A DNA stretch of 25,002 bases from DAOPYE01 sp035352715 (GTDB lineage: Bacteria; Acidobacteriota; Holophagae; Holophagales; Holophagaceae), in contig DAOPYE010000032.1 in the NCBI GenBank assembly GCA_035352715.1, forward strand, positions 1 to 25,002. Reading direction: 5' to 3'. A program made the translations under genes and the position numbers. The notes beneath the pieces were generated by a model. The model was not told the DNA's origin, searched no databases, and saw only the letters and a program-made list of their open reading frames with translations. Positions 15,580-22,724 of the stretch are shown here, one piece after another; the stretch's first letter is position 1; each line of letters begins with the position of its first letter.

Positions 15580-16776
15580 ATGAACCCGCTCCTGGTCCCC
15601 CATCTGCCCCGTCTGCGCGAAGCCGCATCGGCAGAGCCGATCGGCTTGTACCTGCATGTGCCCTTCTGCAAGGATCGCTGCACCTACTGCTCGTTCGTCT
15701 CGACGCGCAACCCGCAGCTCCGTCCCGCCTTTGTCGCGAGGCTGGACGAGGAGATCCGCGCCTGGGGCGAGGCGCTGGGACAACCCGCAGTCGACACGAT
15801 CTACCTGGGTGGTGGAACCCCGTCCCTGCTGGAGATCGATGAACTGTCGCGGATCACGGACGCGGCCAGGGAATCATTCGATGTTTCCGGTTTGATGGAA
15901 TCAACACTGGAAGCAAATCCAGGTGATCTGGATGCCGACTGGTTGGTCAGCGCGCGCGAGATGGGATGGGATCGCATCAGCCTTGGCGTGCAGACGCTGG
16001 ATGACGCGCTGCTGGAGGAACTGGGCCGCCTCCATAGCTCCACCCAGGCGCTGGAGGCGGTGGAAGCCGCGCGCCATGCGGGTTTCCGTCGCATCAGCGC
16101 CGATCTGATGGTGGGGGTGCCCGGGCAACGGCTGGCCTCGGTGATCGATGACGCCGAACGTCTGGTGGCGCTGGGCGTCGAGCATCTCTCCATCTACCTC
16201 CTTGATTTGGACAAGAACTGTCCAATGAAGGCCCGCGTGTCCTCCGGAGCGCTGAAGCTGCCCTCCGACGACGATGTGGCGGATGTCTTCGAGGCCCTGC
16301 AGGCGGCACTGCCCGACCTGGGACTGGAGGCCTACGAGATCAGCAATTACGCCGTGCCGGGCGAAGAATCCCGGCACAACACGCGCTACTGGGAACGCAG
16401 GCCCTACCTCGGGCTGGGCCCCGGCGCGGCCTCCCAGATGGCGGAGTGGCGCTGGACCGAAACCGCCGCCGTCCGGGCCTGGGTAGAGGCGGGAAGCGCT
16501 GCGGACAGCGCGTCCCTGGCGGAACTGGAGACGCTGAGTCCCGCAGAGGCGCTGGCGGAGACGGCCATGCTGGGGCTGCGCATGCAGCGGGGCGTGGACT
16601 GGGTGGACGTGCGGCGTCGGGCCGAGGCGGAAGGGATCGTGCCTCTGCTGCGGACCTGGGAACGCGAGCTGGAGCCCCTCCTGCTGCACAGCCTCCTGGA
16701 GAAATCGGGATCCAGGCTGCGCCTCACGGATCGAGGTCGCCTGCTGAGCAACGCCGTGTTCCGAGTGTTTGTTTAG
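15580..16776 (+). CDS. hemW: HemW-like radical SAM haem chaperone
   Basis: 398 residues. The radical-SAM cluster motif is C30-x3-C34-x2-C37 (FCKDRCTYCSF), next to HVPF, as in HemW. Further family marks: YLGGGTPSLL, TLEANPGD, ISLGVQTLDD, LMVGVPGQ, HLSIYLLDLD and the HemW signature HNTRYWERRPYLGLGPGA. HemW proteins carry haem and deliver it to respiratory enzymes and lack coproporphyrinogen oxidase activity. True HemN differs by an extra Cys and N-terminal residues, which are not present. The start ATG lies two bases after the gmhA stop (TGAGGATG), with the only GAGG too close, so translation is likely coupled to gmhA. Its stop overlaps the stop of the convergent rdgB by three bases. Confidence 0.93.
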   Translation: MNPLLVPHLPRLREAASAEPIGLYLHVPFCKDRCTYCSFVSTRNPQLRPAFVARLDEEIRAWGEALGQPAVDTIYLGGGTPSLLEIDELSRITDAARESFDVSGLMESTLEANPGDLDADWLVSAREMGWDRISLGVQTLDDALLEELGRLHSSTQALEAVEAARHAGFRRISADLMVGVPGQRLASVIDDAERLVALGVEHLSIYLLDLDKNCPMKARVSSGALKLPSDDDVADVFEALQAALPDLGLEAYEISNYAVPGEESRHNTRYWERRPYLGLGPGAASQMAEWRWTETAAVRAWVEAGSAADSASLAELETLSPAEALAETAMLGLRMQRGVDWVDVRRRAEAEGIVPLLRTWERELEPLLLHSLLEKSGSRLRLTDRGRLLSNAVFRVFV

Positions 16777-17369
16777 GTCCGTTGTGCGGCCAATCGCGCC
16801 AGCAGGGCCTCGGCGGCGCGCCCGCGGTGGCTCATGGTGTGCTTGACGGCGCTGGAGAGTTCGCCGAAGGTCTGCTGGTAGCCCTCCGGGATGAAGATCG
16901 GGTCGTAGCCGAAGCCGTTGGTCCCGATGGGCTCGGAGGCCAGCGAGCCCTCGATGGCTCCGTCGACCGTGAAGGGCTTGGGCTCCAGGCCCACGCAGGC
17001 GATGACGCAGACGTAGCGGGCGGTGCGTGGGGACTGGGGGGAAAGCATGGACAGCAAATGTCTATTCTTCGCGTCGTCGTCGAGATCCTTCGCGAACCGT
17101 GCGCTCAGGACGCCGGGGCCGCCCCAGAGCGCGTCCACGCAGATGCCGGAGTCGTCCGCGATCACGCCATCCACCGGGCGGTCGCCGTGTTCCGCCCACC
17201 ACCGGGAGGCCGCCGTGGCCTTCTGCAGAGCGTTCTCCTGGAAGAACGCGCCGTCCTCGGGGATCTCAGGGGCGGCACTGGGCCAGGACACCAGAGTTAT
17301 ATCCGGCAGGAGTTCCGAGAATTCGCGCAGCTTGCCGGCGTTCCGGGAAGCGAGGAGAAGCGTCAACAC
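16773..17369 (-). CDS. rdgB: XTP/dITP diphosphatase (non-canonical purine NTP pyrophosphatase)
   Basis: 198 residues, the standard length of RdgB/HAM1. It hydrolyses dITP, XTP and related deaminated purines to monophosphates, which keeps them out of DNA and RNA. Motifs: LLASRNAGKLREFSELL, EDGAFFQENALQKA, VIADDSGICVDAL, GVLSARFA, FGYDPIF and SHRGRA. The start is GTG at 17369: GGAGGT ends six bases upstream and the protein then opens on the conserved first strand. This start lies inside the end of the thiF-like gene (7-base overlap with its TGA), so the two are one transcription unit with coupled translation. Confidence 0.95.
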   Translation of the reverse strand: MLTLLLASRNAGKLREFSELLPDITLVSWPSAAPEIPEDGAFFQENALQKATAASRWWAEHGDRPVDGVIADDSGICVDALWGGPGVLSARFAKDLDDDAKNRHLLSMLSPQSPRTARYVCVIACVGLEPKPFTVDGAIEGSLASEPIGTNGFGYDPIFIPEGYQQTFGELSSAVKHTMSHRGRAAEALLARLAAQRT

Positions 17370-18364
17370 CCGATGACCTCCGTGTACCAGGCTCTGGCCC
17401 GTTCGGGCGTGATGCGCCCATGGATGATGGCGCGCCCGTCCTTGAACAGGATCACCTCCAGATCGCCATCCTGTCCGGCCAAAGAGAGGGCGGACAGCTT
17501 CCATGGATGTCCCGTGCGCGTCTGGACGCGGGTCTGGATCGCAGCCAGGTCGAGATCGCCGGGGGGATTGATGCGGATCTGCACGCCCTCGAGGCCGCAC
17601 ATGGGCGACGCCTTCAGCGTCCATCGCGCGTCCAGGAATTCCGTGATGCCTTCCGAACAGTATTTGCAGCGCGTCTTGGGCGGGCGCATGAAGTTCCGCT
17701 CATTGCGCCAGAGATCGAAGCGGACGATATCCGGCTGGGGCGTCGCACCCGAGAGCAGCTTCAGGGCCTCCACGGCGGCCCAGCTGGCCATGACGCCCAC
17801 GGCGGGGCCCAGGACGCCAGCGCTATCGCAGGTGTCCACATCACCGCTGGGCGGAGGCTGCTCCATCAGGCAGCGCAGGCAGGCCGTCCTGGGCGGATGG
17901 ATGGGCCACACCAGCCCTTCGGCGCCGATGGCCCCGGTGTAGATCCACGGCGTTCCCGTGGCGATGGCGACATCGTTGATGAGGAACCGGGCCTCGAAGT
18001 TATCCGTGCCATCCAGGATCAGATCGTAGTCCGAGAGCAGCTCCCGCGCGTTTCCGCTGGTGAGGTCCGTGACCAGGGGCTTCAGATCCACCTGATCATT
18101 GGCTTCCTTCAGGTGTCGCGCGGCGACCTCGGCCTTGGGGCGCCCTACATCGGCCTGGGCGTAGAGGATCTGGCGGTGCAGGTTCGAGACATCGACCAGA
18201 TCGCGGTCCATCAGCGCCAGATGACCCACGCCGGCCCGGGCCAGCCAACTGGCGAGCACCGAGCCCGTGCCGCCCAGGCCCACGATGGCCACCCGGCGGC
18301 TGCGCAATCGCGCCTCGGGCTCGCGTCCAAGGAAAATGCGCTGTTTCTGGTAGCGGTCTGCCAT
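17363..18364 (-). CDS. ThiF/MoeB/HesA-family adenylyltransferase with C-terminal extension
   Basis: 333 residues. An E1-like enzyme that adenylates the C-terminal Gly-Gly of a sulfur-carrier protein (ThiS/MoaD type). Visible: the ATP-binding loop VGLGGTGS, DRDLVDVSNLHRQ, DGTDNFEARFLIND, two zinc pairs (CLRC and CKYC) and the Cys of DTCDSAGVLGP. After about residue 250 there is an extra domain of some 80 residues (CGLEGVQIRINPPGDLDL; VILFKDGRAIIHG) that I recall from standalone ThiF-family proteins of other phyla; it is not the rhodanese domain of MOCS3-type proteins. No ThiS or MoaD gene is nearby, so pathway (thiamine, molybdopterin or cysteine-type) is open. The ATG lies only 16 bases past a strong terminator and has no clear ribosome site. 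Confidence 0.9.
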   Translation of the reverse strand: MADRYQKQRIFLGREPEARLRSRRVAIVGLGGTGSVLASWLARAGVGHLALMDRDLVDVSNLHRQILYAQADVGRPKAEVAARHLKEANDQVDLKPLVTDLTSGNARELLSDYDLILDGTDNFEARFLINDVAIATGTPWIYTGAIGAEGLVWPIHPPRTACLRCLMEQPPPSGDVDTCDSAGVLGPAVGVMASWAAVEALKLLSGATPQPDIVRFDLWRNERNFMRPPKTRCKYCSEGITEFLDARWTLKASPMCGLEGVQIRINPPGDLDLAAIQTRVQTRTGHPWKLSALSLAGQDGDLEVILFKDGRAIIHGRITPERARAWYTEVIGC

Positions 18365-18380
18365 GGGTTACGGGACGAAG

Positions 18381-18406
18381 AAAAAGGGGACGGCCAAGCC
18401 GTCCCC
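18381..18406 (-). terminator. strong intrinsic terminator of the small codon-biased gene
   Basis: Read on the minus strand: GGGGACGGC, a 3-base loop and GCCGTCCCC, followed by TTTTT. The 9-base-pair GC-rich stem and uninterrupted T-run make this the best terminator in the window. It ends the 18431-18901 gene 24 bases after its stop and stands directly before thiF. Confidence 0.92.
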
Positions 18407-18430
18407 TCGAGAAAAGGTGTGAACCGGAAA

Positions 18431-18901
18431 CTAGTTCTCGGCGGGGGCGGCAGCAGCAGCGGCCATGGCGTGCTCGTACTCGGCCTGCATGCGGCGGGCG
18501 TCGGAGATGGCGAACTTGTAGACGTACTCGAAGCGGTCGGCGCCCTTGCTGAGGCCGATGATGACTTCGTAGACGCCTTCCGCGGCCACTTCGAAGGGGC
18601 TGGCGACGACGTTGAACGTGCCGTCCTTGGCGCCTTCGGGGATCTGGACGTCGCTGTCGCGCAGAACGTCGCGGCGGTCACCGCCGGGGGCCACGATGGA
18701 GAAGCTGAACTTGAACTGGCCGTCCATGCGGGAGAAGCGGCTGTAGAAGCACACCTTGGGCAGGACGAAGGGCACCTGGGGAACCACGATGTGGTGGTCG
18801 TAGAGGCCCATCAGGGACGTCTTTCCGCCCACTTCCTGGCGGATGTCGTCGCAGAGCAGCGTGAACTCGTGTTTGGGGGCCTTGATCTGAACTTCCTGCA
18901 T
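18431..18901 (-). CDS. uncharacterised small protein (DUF6941-like), signs of high expression
   Basis: 156 residues, no signal peptide or membrane helix. The opening FTLLCDDIRQEVGGKTSLMG, then HHIVVPQVPFVLPKVCFYSR and VYEVIIGLSKGADRFEYVYK, suggest a beta-rich cytoplasmic domain; the pattern resembles a family I recall as DUF6941, unverified. The tail is Ala-rich (AMAAAAAAPAEN). The start ATG has TTAGGAGC about eight bases upstream. Codon use is extreme: all eleven Asp are GAC, all Ile ATC, all Arg CGC, all Tyr TAC and all Phe TTC, whereas neighbours mix GAT freely. With its own promoter and a strong terminator it is probably a monocistronic, highly expressed gene. Function is not known; no catalytic motif stands out. 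Confidence 0.88.
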   Translation of the reverse strand: MQEVQIKAPKHEFTLLCDDIRQEVGGKTSLMGLYDHHIVVPQVPFVLPKVCFYSRFSRMDGQFKFSFSIVAPGGDRRDVLRDSDVQIPEGAKDGTFNVVASPFEVAAEGVYEVIIGLSKGADRFEYVYKFAISDARRMQAEYEHAMAAAAAAPAEN

Positions 18902-18917
18902 TTTGGGTGCTCCTAAG

Positions 18918-18959
18918 GTTGGAAGAGTCAGTGTATCCCGTGGTCCGTTCCCTTCCAAC
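18918..18959. repeat. 8-base inverted repeat bracketing the promoter
   Basis: GTTGGAAG at 18918-18925 and its exact complement CTTCCAAC at 18952-18959, 26 bases apart. The right arm contains the minus-strand -35 box and the left arm falls at about the start of the transcript. This could be a two-site operator or a coincidence of two -35-like boxes. Confidence 0.6.
18930..18958 (-). promoter_or_regulatory. promoter of the small codon-biased gene
   Basis: On the minus strand TTGGAA (18958-18953), 17-base spacer, TACACT (18935-18930), followed after about 20 bases by the AGGAG ribosome site. Each box matches four of six consensus bases with ideal spacing. Confidence 0.55.
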
Positions 18960-19008
18960 GAAAAGAGGAGGGGGCAGGGTATGGTGGAACGACAGCTTCG
19001 AGGTCCCC

Positions 19009-20613
19009 GTGATCCGGTCTTTTGTATTCCTCCTCTTCGCTCTTGCCCTCGGCGCGCAGGATGTGCGTCTCCAGGTGCTTTCCACCTCTGACACGCATGG
19101 CCGTATTTTGCCCAGGGATGCCTATACGCTGCAGCCCAGCAACCAGGGCTGGGCGCGGCTCGCAAGCCTCATCCGCGAACGCAAGGCGGCCCAGCCGACG
19201 ACGCTGCTGCTGGACAGCGGCGACGCGATCTCCGGCGATCCGGTGAACTACGTTCGGCATCGCCTGAAGCCCGAGCTGCCCGAACCCGCCATCGCCATCA
19301 TGAACGCCCTGGGCTATCAGGCCATGGCGGTGGGCAACCACGAATTCGACTACGGCTTTTCCGTGCTGCGCTCCGTGGAGGAGCAGGCGAAGTTCCCCTT
19401 CCTGTCGGCAAACACGGTGCTGGCCGAGACGGGAAAGCCCGCCTTCACGCCTTACGTCATCGAGGAAAAGGCTGGGCTGCGCGTGGCCATCCTCGGGCTG
19501 ACCCTGGCCGCGGTGCCCTCGATGTCGGATCGCGAGAACCTGGAGGGCCTGAGGTTCCTGGATCCCGTGGAGACGGCGCGAAAGCTGGTGCCCAAGCTGC
19601 GGTCTGATGAAAAGGCCGATCTGGTGCTGGTGCTGATCCACGGCGGCGTGGGCGCGGGGTCGTCCCTCAGCAGCGTGCCCGTGCAAAGTCTTGCGGAAAA
19701 GGTGGCAGGCATCGATCTGATCCTGGCGGGCCATACGCATGAGCCTTTGGCCAGCCGGGTCGCGGGCGTGCCCGTCCTGCAGGCCAAGGCCTACGGTCAG
19801 GCGCTGGGTGTGGCGGAATTCCGCCTGCACAAGAAGAGGAGCGCGTGGATCGTGGATGAATGCGCTGTCCGCGTGGAACAGCCCCAGGAGACGACGCCGC
19901 TGGACCCGGAAGTGCTTTCGATCACAGAGCCCCTTCGCAACGCCACCGAGGCGTACCTGAACACGTACGTCACTGATCTCTCGGTGGAACTGGATGGCCG
20001 CTGGAGCCTCATGGAGGACACGCCGTTGCTCCAGCTCTTCCATACCGTGATGCGCAAGGCCGTGGGCGCGCAGCTTTCCGCCGCCAGCAGCCCCGGCAGC
20101 CGGATCTTCATCCCCAAGGGTCCCACCTCCGTGCGGCAGTTCTTTGCCCTGGCCCCGTACGAAAACCGCGTCGCGCGCATCGCGATCACGGGCGCGCAGC
20201 TTCGCGCCTACCTGGAACACGCCGCGAGATTCTTCAACCCCAGCTACGAGGCGAAGCTCTTCAGCCCGAATGCCCGGATCGGCGACTACGACATGGTCTC
20301 CGGCGTGAACTACGCGCTGGATCTGTCCCGACCGGTGGGACAGCGGGTGGCGAACCTCAAGTACCAGGGCGCGCCCGTCAAGGACGACCAGGTCTTCACC
20401 TTGGCCATCACCGGCTACCGGCTGGCGGGGGGAGGCGGGTACATGGACGCCATCGGATTCAAGGGACAGCCCGAGCGCACCAGTGCGGCCTCGCTGCGCA
20501 ACCTGATCCTCGAGTACGCCTTGAGCCGTCCCACCCTGTCCCTGTCGGAAACCGACAACTGGCGCACGATCCCCTGGCTGGACCGCGAACGGGTGCTCGT
20601 CCAGCAGCCTTGA
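19009..20613 (+). CDS. exported 5'-nucleotidase/UshA-family metallophosphatase
   Basis: 534 residues. The GTG start at 19009 has GAGGT four bases upstream and begins a signal peptide (MIRSFVFLLFALALGAQ). The calcineurin-like phosphatase domain has its metal-binding motifs in order: STSDTHGR, DSGDAISGD, VGNHEFDYG, LVLIHGGVG and LAGHTHE. The C-terminal 5'-nucleotidase domain follows (FFALAPYENRVARIAITGAQ; MVSGVNYALDL; ITGYRLAGGGGY). Such enzymes dephosphorylate extracytoplasmic nucleotides or UDP-sugars so that nucleosides can be taken up; some relatives act on 2',3'-cyclic nucleotides. TATGGT-GGAA at 18980 could be a -10. No terminator is seen before the next gene, so the ThiE/TenI and MscS genes may be on the same transcript. 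Confidence 0.93.
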   Translation: MIRSFVFLLFALALGAQDVRLQVLSTSDTHGRILPRDAYTLQPSNQGWARLASLIRERKAAQPTTLLLDSGDAISGDPVNYVRHRLKPELPEPAIAIMNALGYQAMAVGNHEFDYGFSVLRSVEEQAKFPFLSANTVLAETGKPAFTPYVIEEKAGLRVAILGLTLAAVPSMSDRENLEGLRFLDPVETARKLVPKLRSDEKADLVLVLIHGGVGAGSSLSSVPVQSLAEKVAGIDLILAGHTHEPLASRVAGVPVLQAKAYGQALGVAEFRLHKKRSAWIVDECAVRVEQPQETTPLDPEVLSITEPLRNATEAYLNTYVTDLSVELDGRWSLMEDTPLLQLFHTVMRKAVGAQLSAASSPGSRIFIPKGPTSVRQFFALAPYENRVARIAITGAQLRAYLEHAARFFNPSYEAKLFSPNARIGDYDMVSGVNYALDLSRPVGQRVANLKYQGAPVKDDQVFTLAITGYRLAGGGGYMDAIGFKGQPERTSAASLRNLILEYALSRPTLSLSETDNWRTIPWLDRERVLVQQP

Positions 20614-20705
20614 GGCAAGAGTTGGGAAAAATTTGGGATGCAGATGCCAGGCACTGTTCGGATGAAACGGCGTTAGCCTATGGCACTTCGCCGTATGGGA
20701 ACGCC

Positions 20706-21290
20706 ATGTATATTCTCGGGATCACGCCAGGGGAAGGATTCGAGCCCACGCGGTGGAAGCGGGTGCTTGCTTCCGGCATCGACGCCATCACCATCCGCGA
20801 AAAGCAGTTGGGCACCCGGGCGCAAATGGATTGCGTGCGATGGGTCCAGGACCAGGCGCCGGATCTGACCATCTGGGTGGCGGGGCGACTGGATGTGGCC
20901 CTGGCCTGCGGTTGCGGGCTGCATGTGCCCGAGCTCTATCCGGAGGTGCCGACCGGGCTGGCACCCCTCTCGCGACCGCTGCATGACGCCGCCCAGTTCG
21001 GGGAACGGCTGGGCGCGGATCAGCTCATCGTCAGTCCCATCTTCCCGGTGCCCGGCAAGGGTCCGGCTTGGGGGCCCGCGCGGCTGCGCAACGCGCTGGG
21101 CGCATGGCCCGAATCGGGCTGCCGCATCCTGGCGCTGGGCGGCTTGACGCCTTTCAATACGGCGCAGGTGCAGCACCCCCGGTTGGCGGGCGTGGCGCTC
21201 ATGCGGTCCCTGTGGAAGGGCGCGGATCCCGCACGGGTGGTGGATTTGATGCGGGCCACCTGGAACGGTGGTCCGGGCAGGCCGCTCTGA
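20706..21290 (+). CDS. ThiE/TenI-family TIM-barrel protein, divergent
   Basis: 194 residues. The barrel pattern of thiamine-phosphate synthase/TenI is present: YILGITPG, GIDAITIREKQL, LDVALACGCGLHVPE, SRPLHD, ADQLIVSPIFPVPGKG and ILALGGL. The Asn-Asp of ThiE that binds the Mg-pyrophosphate (NDR) is AGR here, and the following Gln/Asp-containing HVGQ-D loop is HVPELYP. This argues against ordinary ThiE synthase activity and for a TenI-like (thiazole tautomerase) or other role. The ATG at 20706 starts right at the first strand; an upstream open stretch back to the 5'-nucleotidase stop is unlike the family. Its TGA shares an A with the ATG of the channel gene (TGATG). No other thi genes are visible apart from the ThiF-like gene. 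Confidence 0.75.
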   Translation: MYILGITPGEGFEPTRWKRVLASGIDAITIREKQLGTRAQMDCVRWVQDQAPDLTIWVAGRLDVALACGCGLHVPELYPEVPTGLAPLSRPLHDAAQFGERLGADQLIVSPIFPVPGKGPAWGPARLRNALGAWPESGCRILALGGLTPFNTAQVQHPRLAGVALMRSLWKGADPARVVDLMRATWNGGPGRPL

Positions 21291-22720
21291 TGCACGATCT
21301 GCGCGCCCGCATCCCGGCCTCTCGGCGAGCGCTCGCCTGGATCTTGCTCGCGCTGCTGCTGCTTCTGGTCCTGAGCGGGGCGCTGGGGGGCTGGCCTCGG
21401 CACGATGGCACCTCCGCCCTGCGCGTGGCCGCGGGGATGTTCGCCTGGGCCCTGGCGGCCTTCGCGGGCGTGCGGGTGTTCTCTTTCCTGCTGCTGGATC
21501 CCCTGCTGAGCGAGCGGAAGACCGCGACGCCCGGCTTTGCGCGCGATCTCATCGTCGTCATCCTCTACTTCGCCAGTGCTGCCTTCATCCTGCACCGCGT
21601 GGCGGGGTTGAACCTGGGCGCGCTGCTGGGCACGGGCGCCATCGCCGCGGCCGTGGTGGGCCTTTCGCTTCAGGAGGTCCTGGGCAACCTGTTCGCGGGC
21701 ATCTCCATGCACCTGGATCCCGCCTTCCGCGTGGGCGACTGGGTGGAGATCACGGGCAATCTGCGCGGCGGCCCCGGGCGCGAGACGCTCATCGCCCAGG
21801 TGGAATCCATGACCTGGCGTACCGTGCAGTTGCGCACCGAGAACGGCGATACGGATATCGTGCCCAACCGCCTCATGGCCCAGGCCTTCGTCACCAACCT
21901 CTACGCGCCTTCCGGCTACCACCGCCGCATCGCGCGCGTGATCGTCGAGCCCCATCCGGATCTGCACGTGGCGCTGGCCAAGCTCACGCGGGCGCTGGCG
22001 GGCATTCCCCACGACCTGGAGCACAAGCCCGAGGTCGTGGTCCACAGCTTCGATATGGGCGGCGCGGTGCTGGAAATGCGCTGGTGGGCGCTGGGCTACC
22101 GGCACGGGCGGGCGGACAACTTCCTGGCCGTGCGGCTGGCCTGCACGGTGCTGCCGCGGGAGGGCTTCGCGCTGCTGGGTCCCCACGGGGCGACGACGCT
22201 GCATCCGCGCCACAAGGAGATGGGCGAGCCCTTCCTGCGCGGCCTGCTGGTTCACCTGGGCCTTCCCGAAGCCTGGGCCCCGGCGCTGAAGGACCGCATC
22301 CTGCTGCGCCATGTCGCTCCCGACGAAGGCATCATCCGCGAAGGCGACGCGGGCGATTCGCTCTTCGCCGTCTTGAATGGATCGGTGCGCGTGGTCCGTC
22401 CCGTGGCGCAGAGCCATCCATACACGAGCCTGGCCTGGGAGAGCATCGCCACCCTGGGGCCGGGTCAATGGTTCGGCGAGGCGTCCCTGCTCACGGGCTC
22501 ACCGCGCCGCGCCACCGTCGTGGCCGAAGTTGCCAGCGAACTGGTGGAGATCCCCAAGAGCGCCTTCGAGGATCTGATCCGCAAGGAGCCCGAGGTGATC
22601 GAGCGCCTTGCGGATCTGATGGAAGCCCGCGCCAGGACCGGATTCCACGCGCCGGAAATGGTCACCACGCGCCGCGAACAATGGCTGGCGCAGATCCGGG
22701 GCTGGTTCGGCGTCTGTTAG
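21290..22720 (+). CDS. MscS-family channel with C-terminal cyclic-nucleotide-binding domain
   Basis: 476 residues. Three membrane helices (about 10-35, 45-70, 85-105) precede the MscS pore helix and beta domain (GALLGTGAIAAAVVGLSLQE, VLGNLFAGISMHLDPAF, RVGDWVEITG; IVPNRLM). From about residue 335 a CAP-type cNMP-binding domain appears (LRHVAPDEGIIREGDAGDSL) with the phosphate-binding cassette GEASLL (Gly396, Glu397) and PRRATV (Arg406/407). This Glu-Arg pair is what binds cyclic-nucleotide phosphate. Related bCNG channels carry the same fusion and are often weakly or not mechanosensitive. The ATG overlaps the stop of the ThiE/TenI gene (TGATG). The stop lies 4 bases from the end of the convergent aminotransferase gene. 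Confidence 0.93.
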   Translation: MHDLRARIPASRRALAWILLALLLLLVLSGALGGWPRHDGTSALRVAAGMFAWALAAFAGVRVFSFLLLDPLLSERKTATPGFARDLIVVILYFASAAFILHRVAGLNLGALLGTGAIAAAVVGLSLQEVLGNLFAGISMHLDPAFRVGDWVEITGNLRGGPGRETLIAQVESMTWRTVQLRTENGDTDIVPNRLMAQAFVTNLYAPSGYHRRIARVIVEPHPDLHVALAKLTRALAGIPHDLEHKPEVVVHSFDMGGAVLEMRWWALGYRHGRADNFLAVRLACTVLPREGFALLGPHGATTLHPRHKEMGEPFLRGLLVHLGLPEAWAPALKDRILLRHVAPDEGIIREGDAGDSLFAVLNGSVRVVRPVAQSHPYTSLAWESIATLGPGQWFGEASLLTGSPRRATVVAEVASELVEIPKSAFEDLIRKEPEVIERLADLMEARARTGFHAPEMVTTRREQWLAQIRGWFGVC

Positions 22721-22724
22721 CGGA

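Noticed and set aside
17027..18916. 629-codon plus-strand frame over rdgB, thiF and the small gene
   Set aside because: It spans three convincing minus-strand genes and a terminator, and its translation has no recognisable domain.
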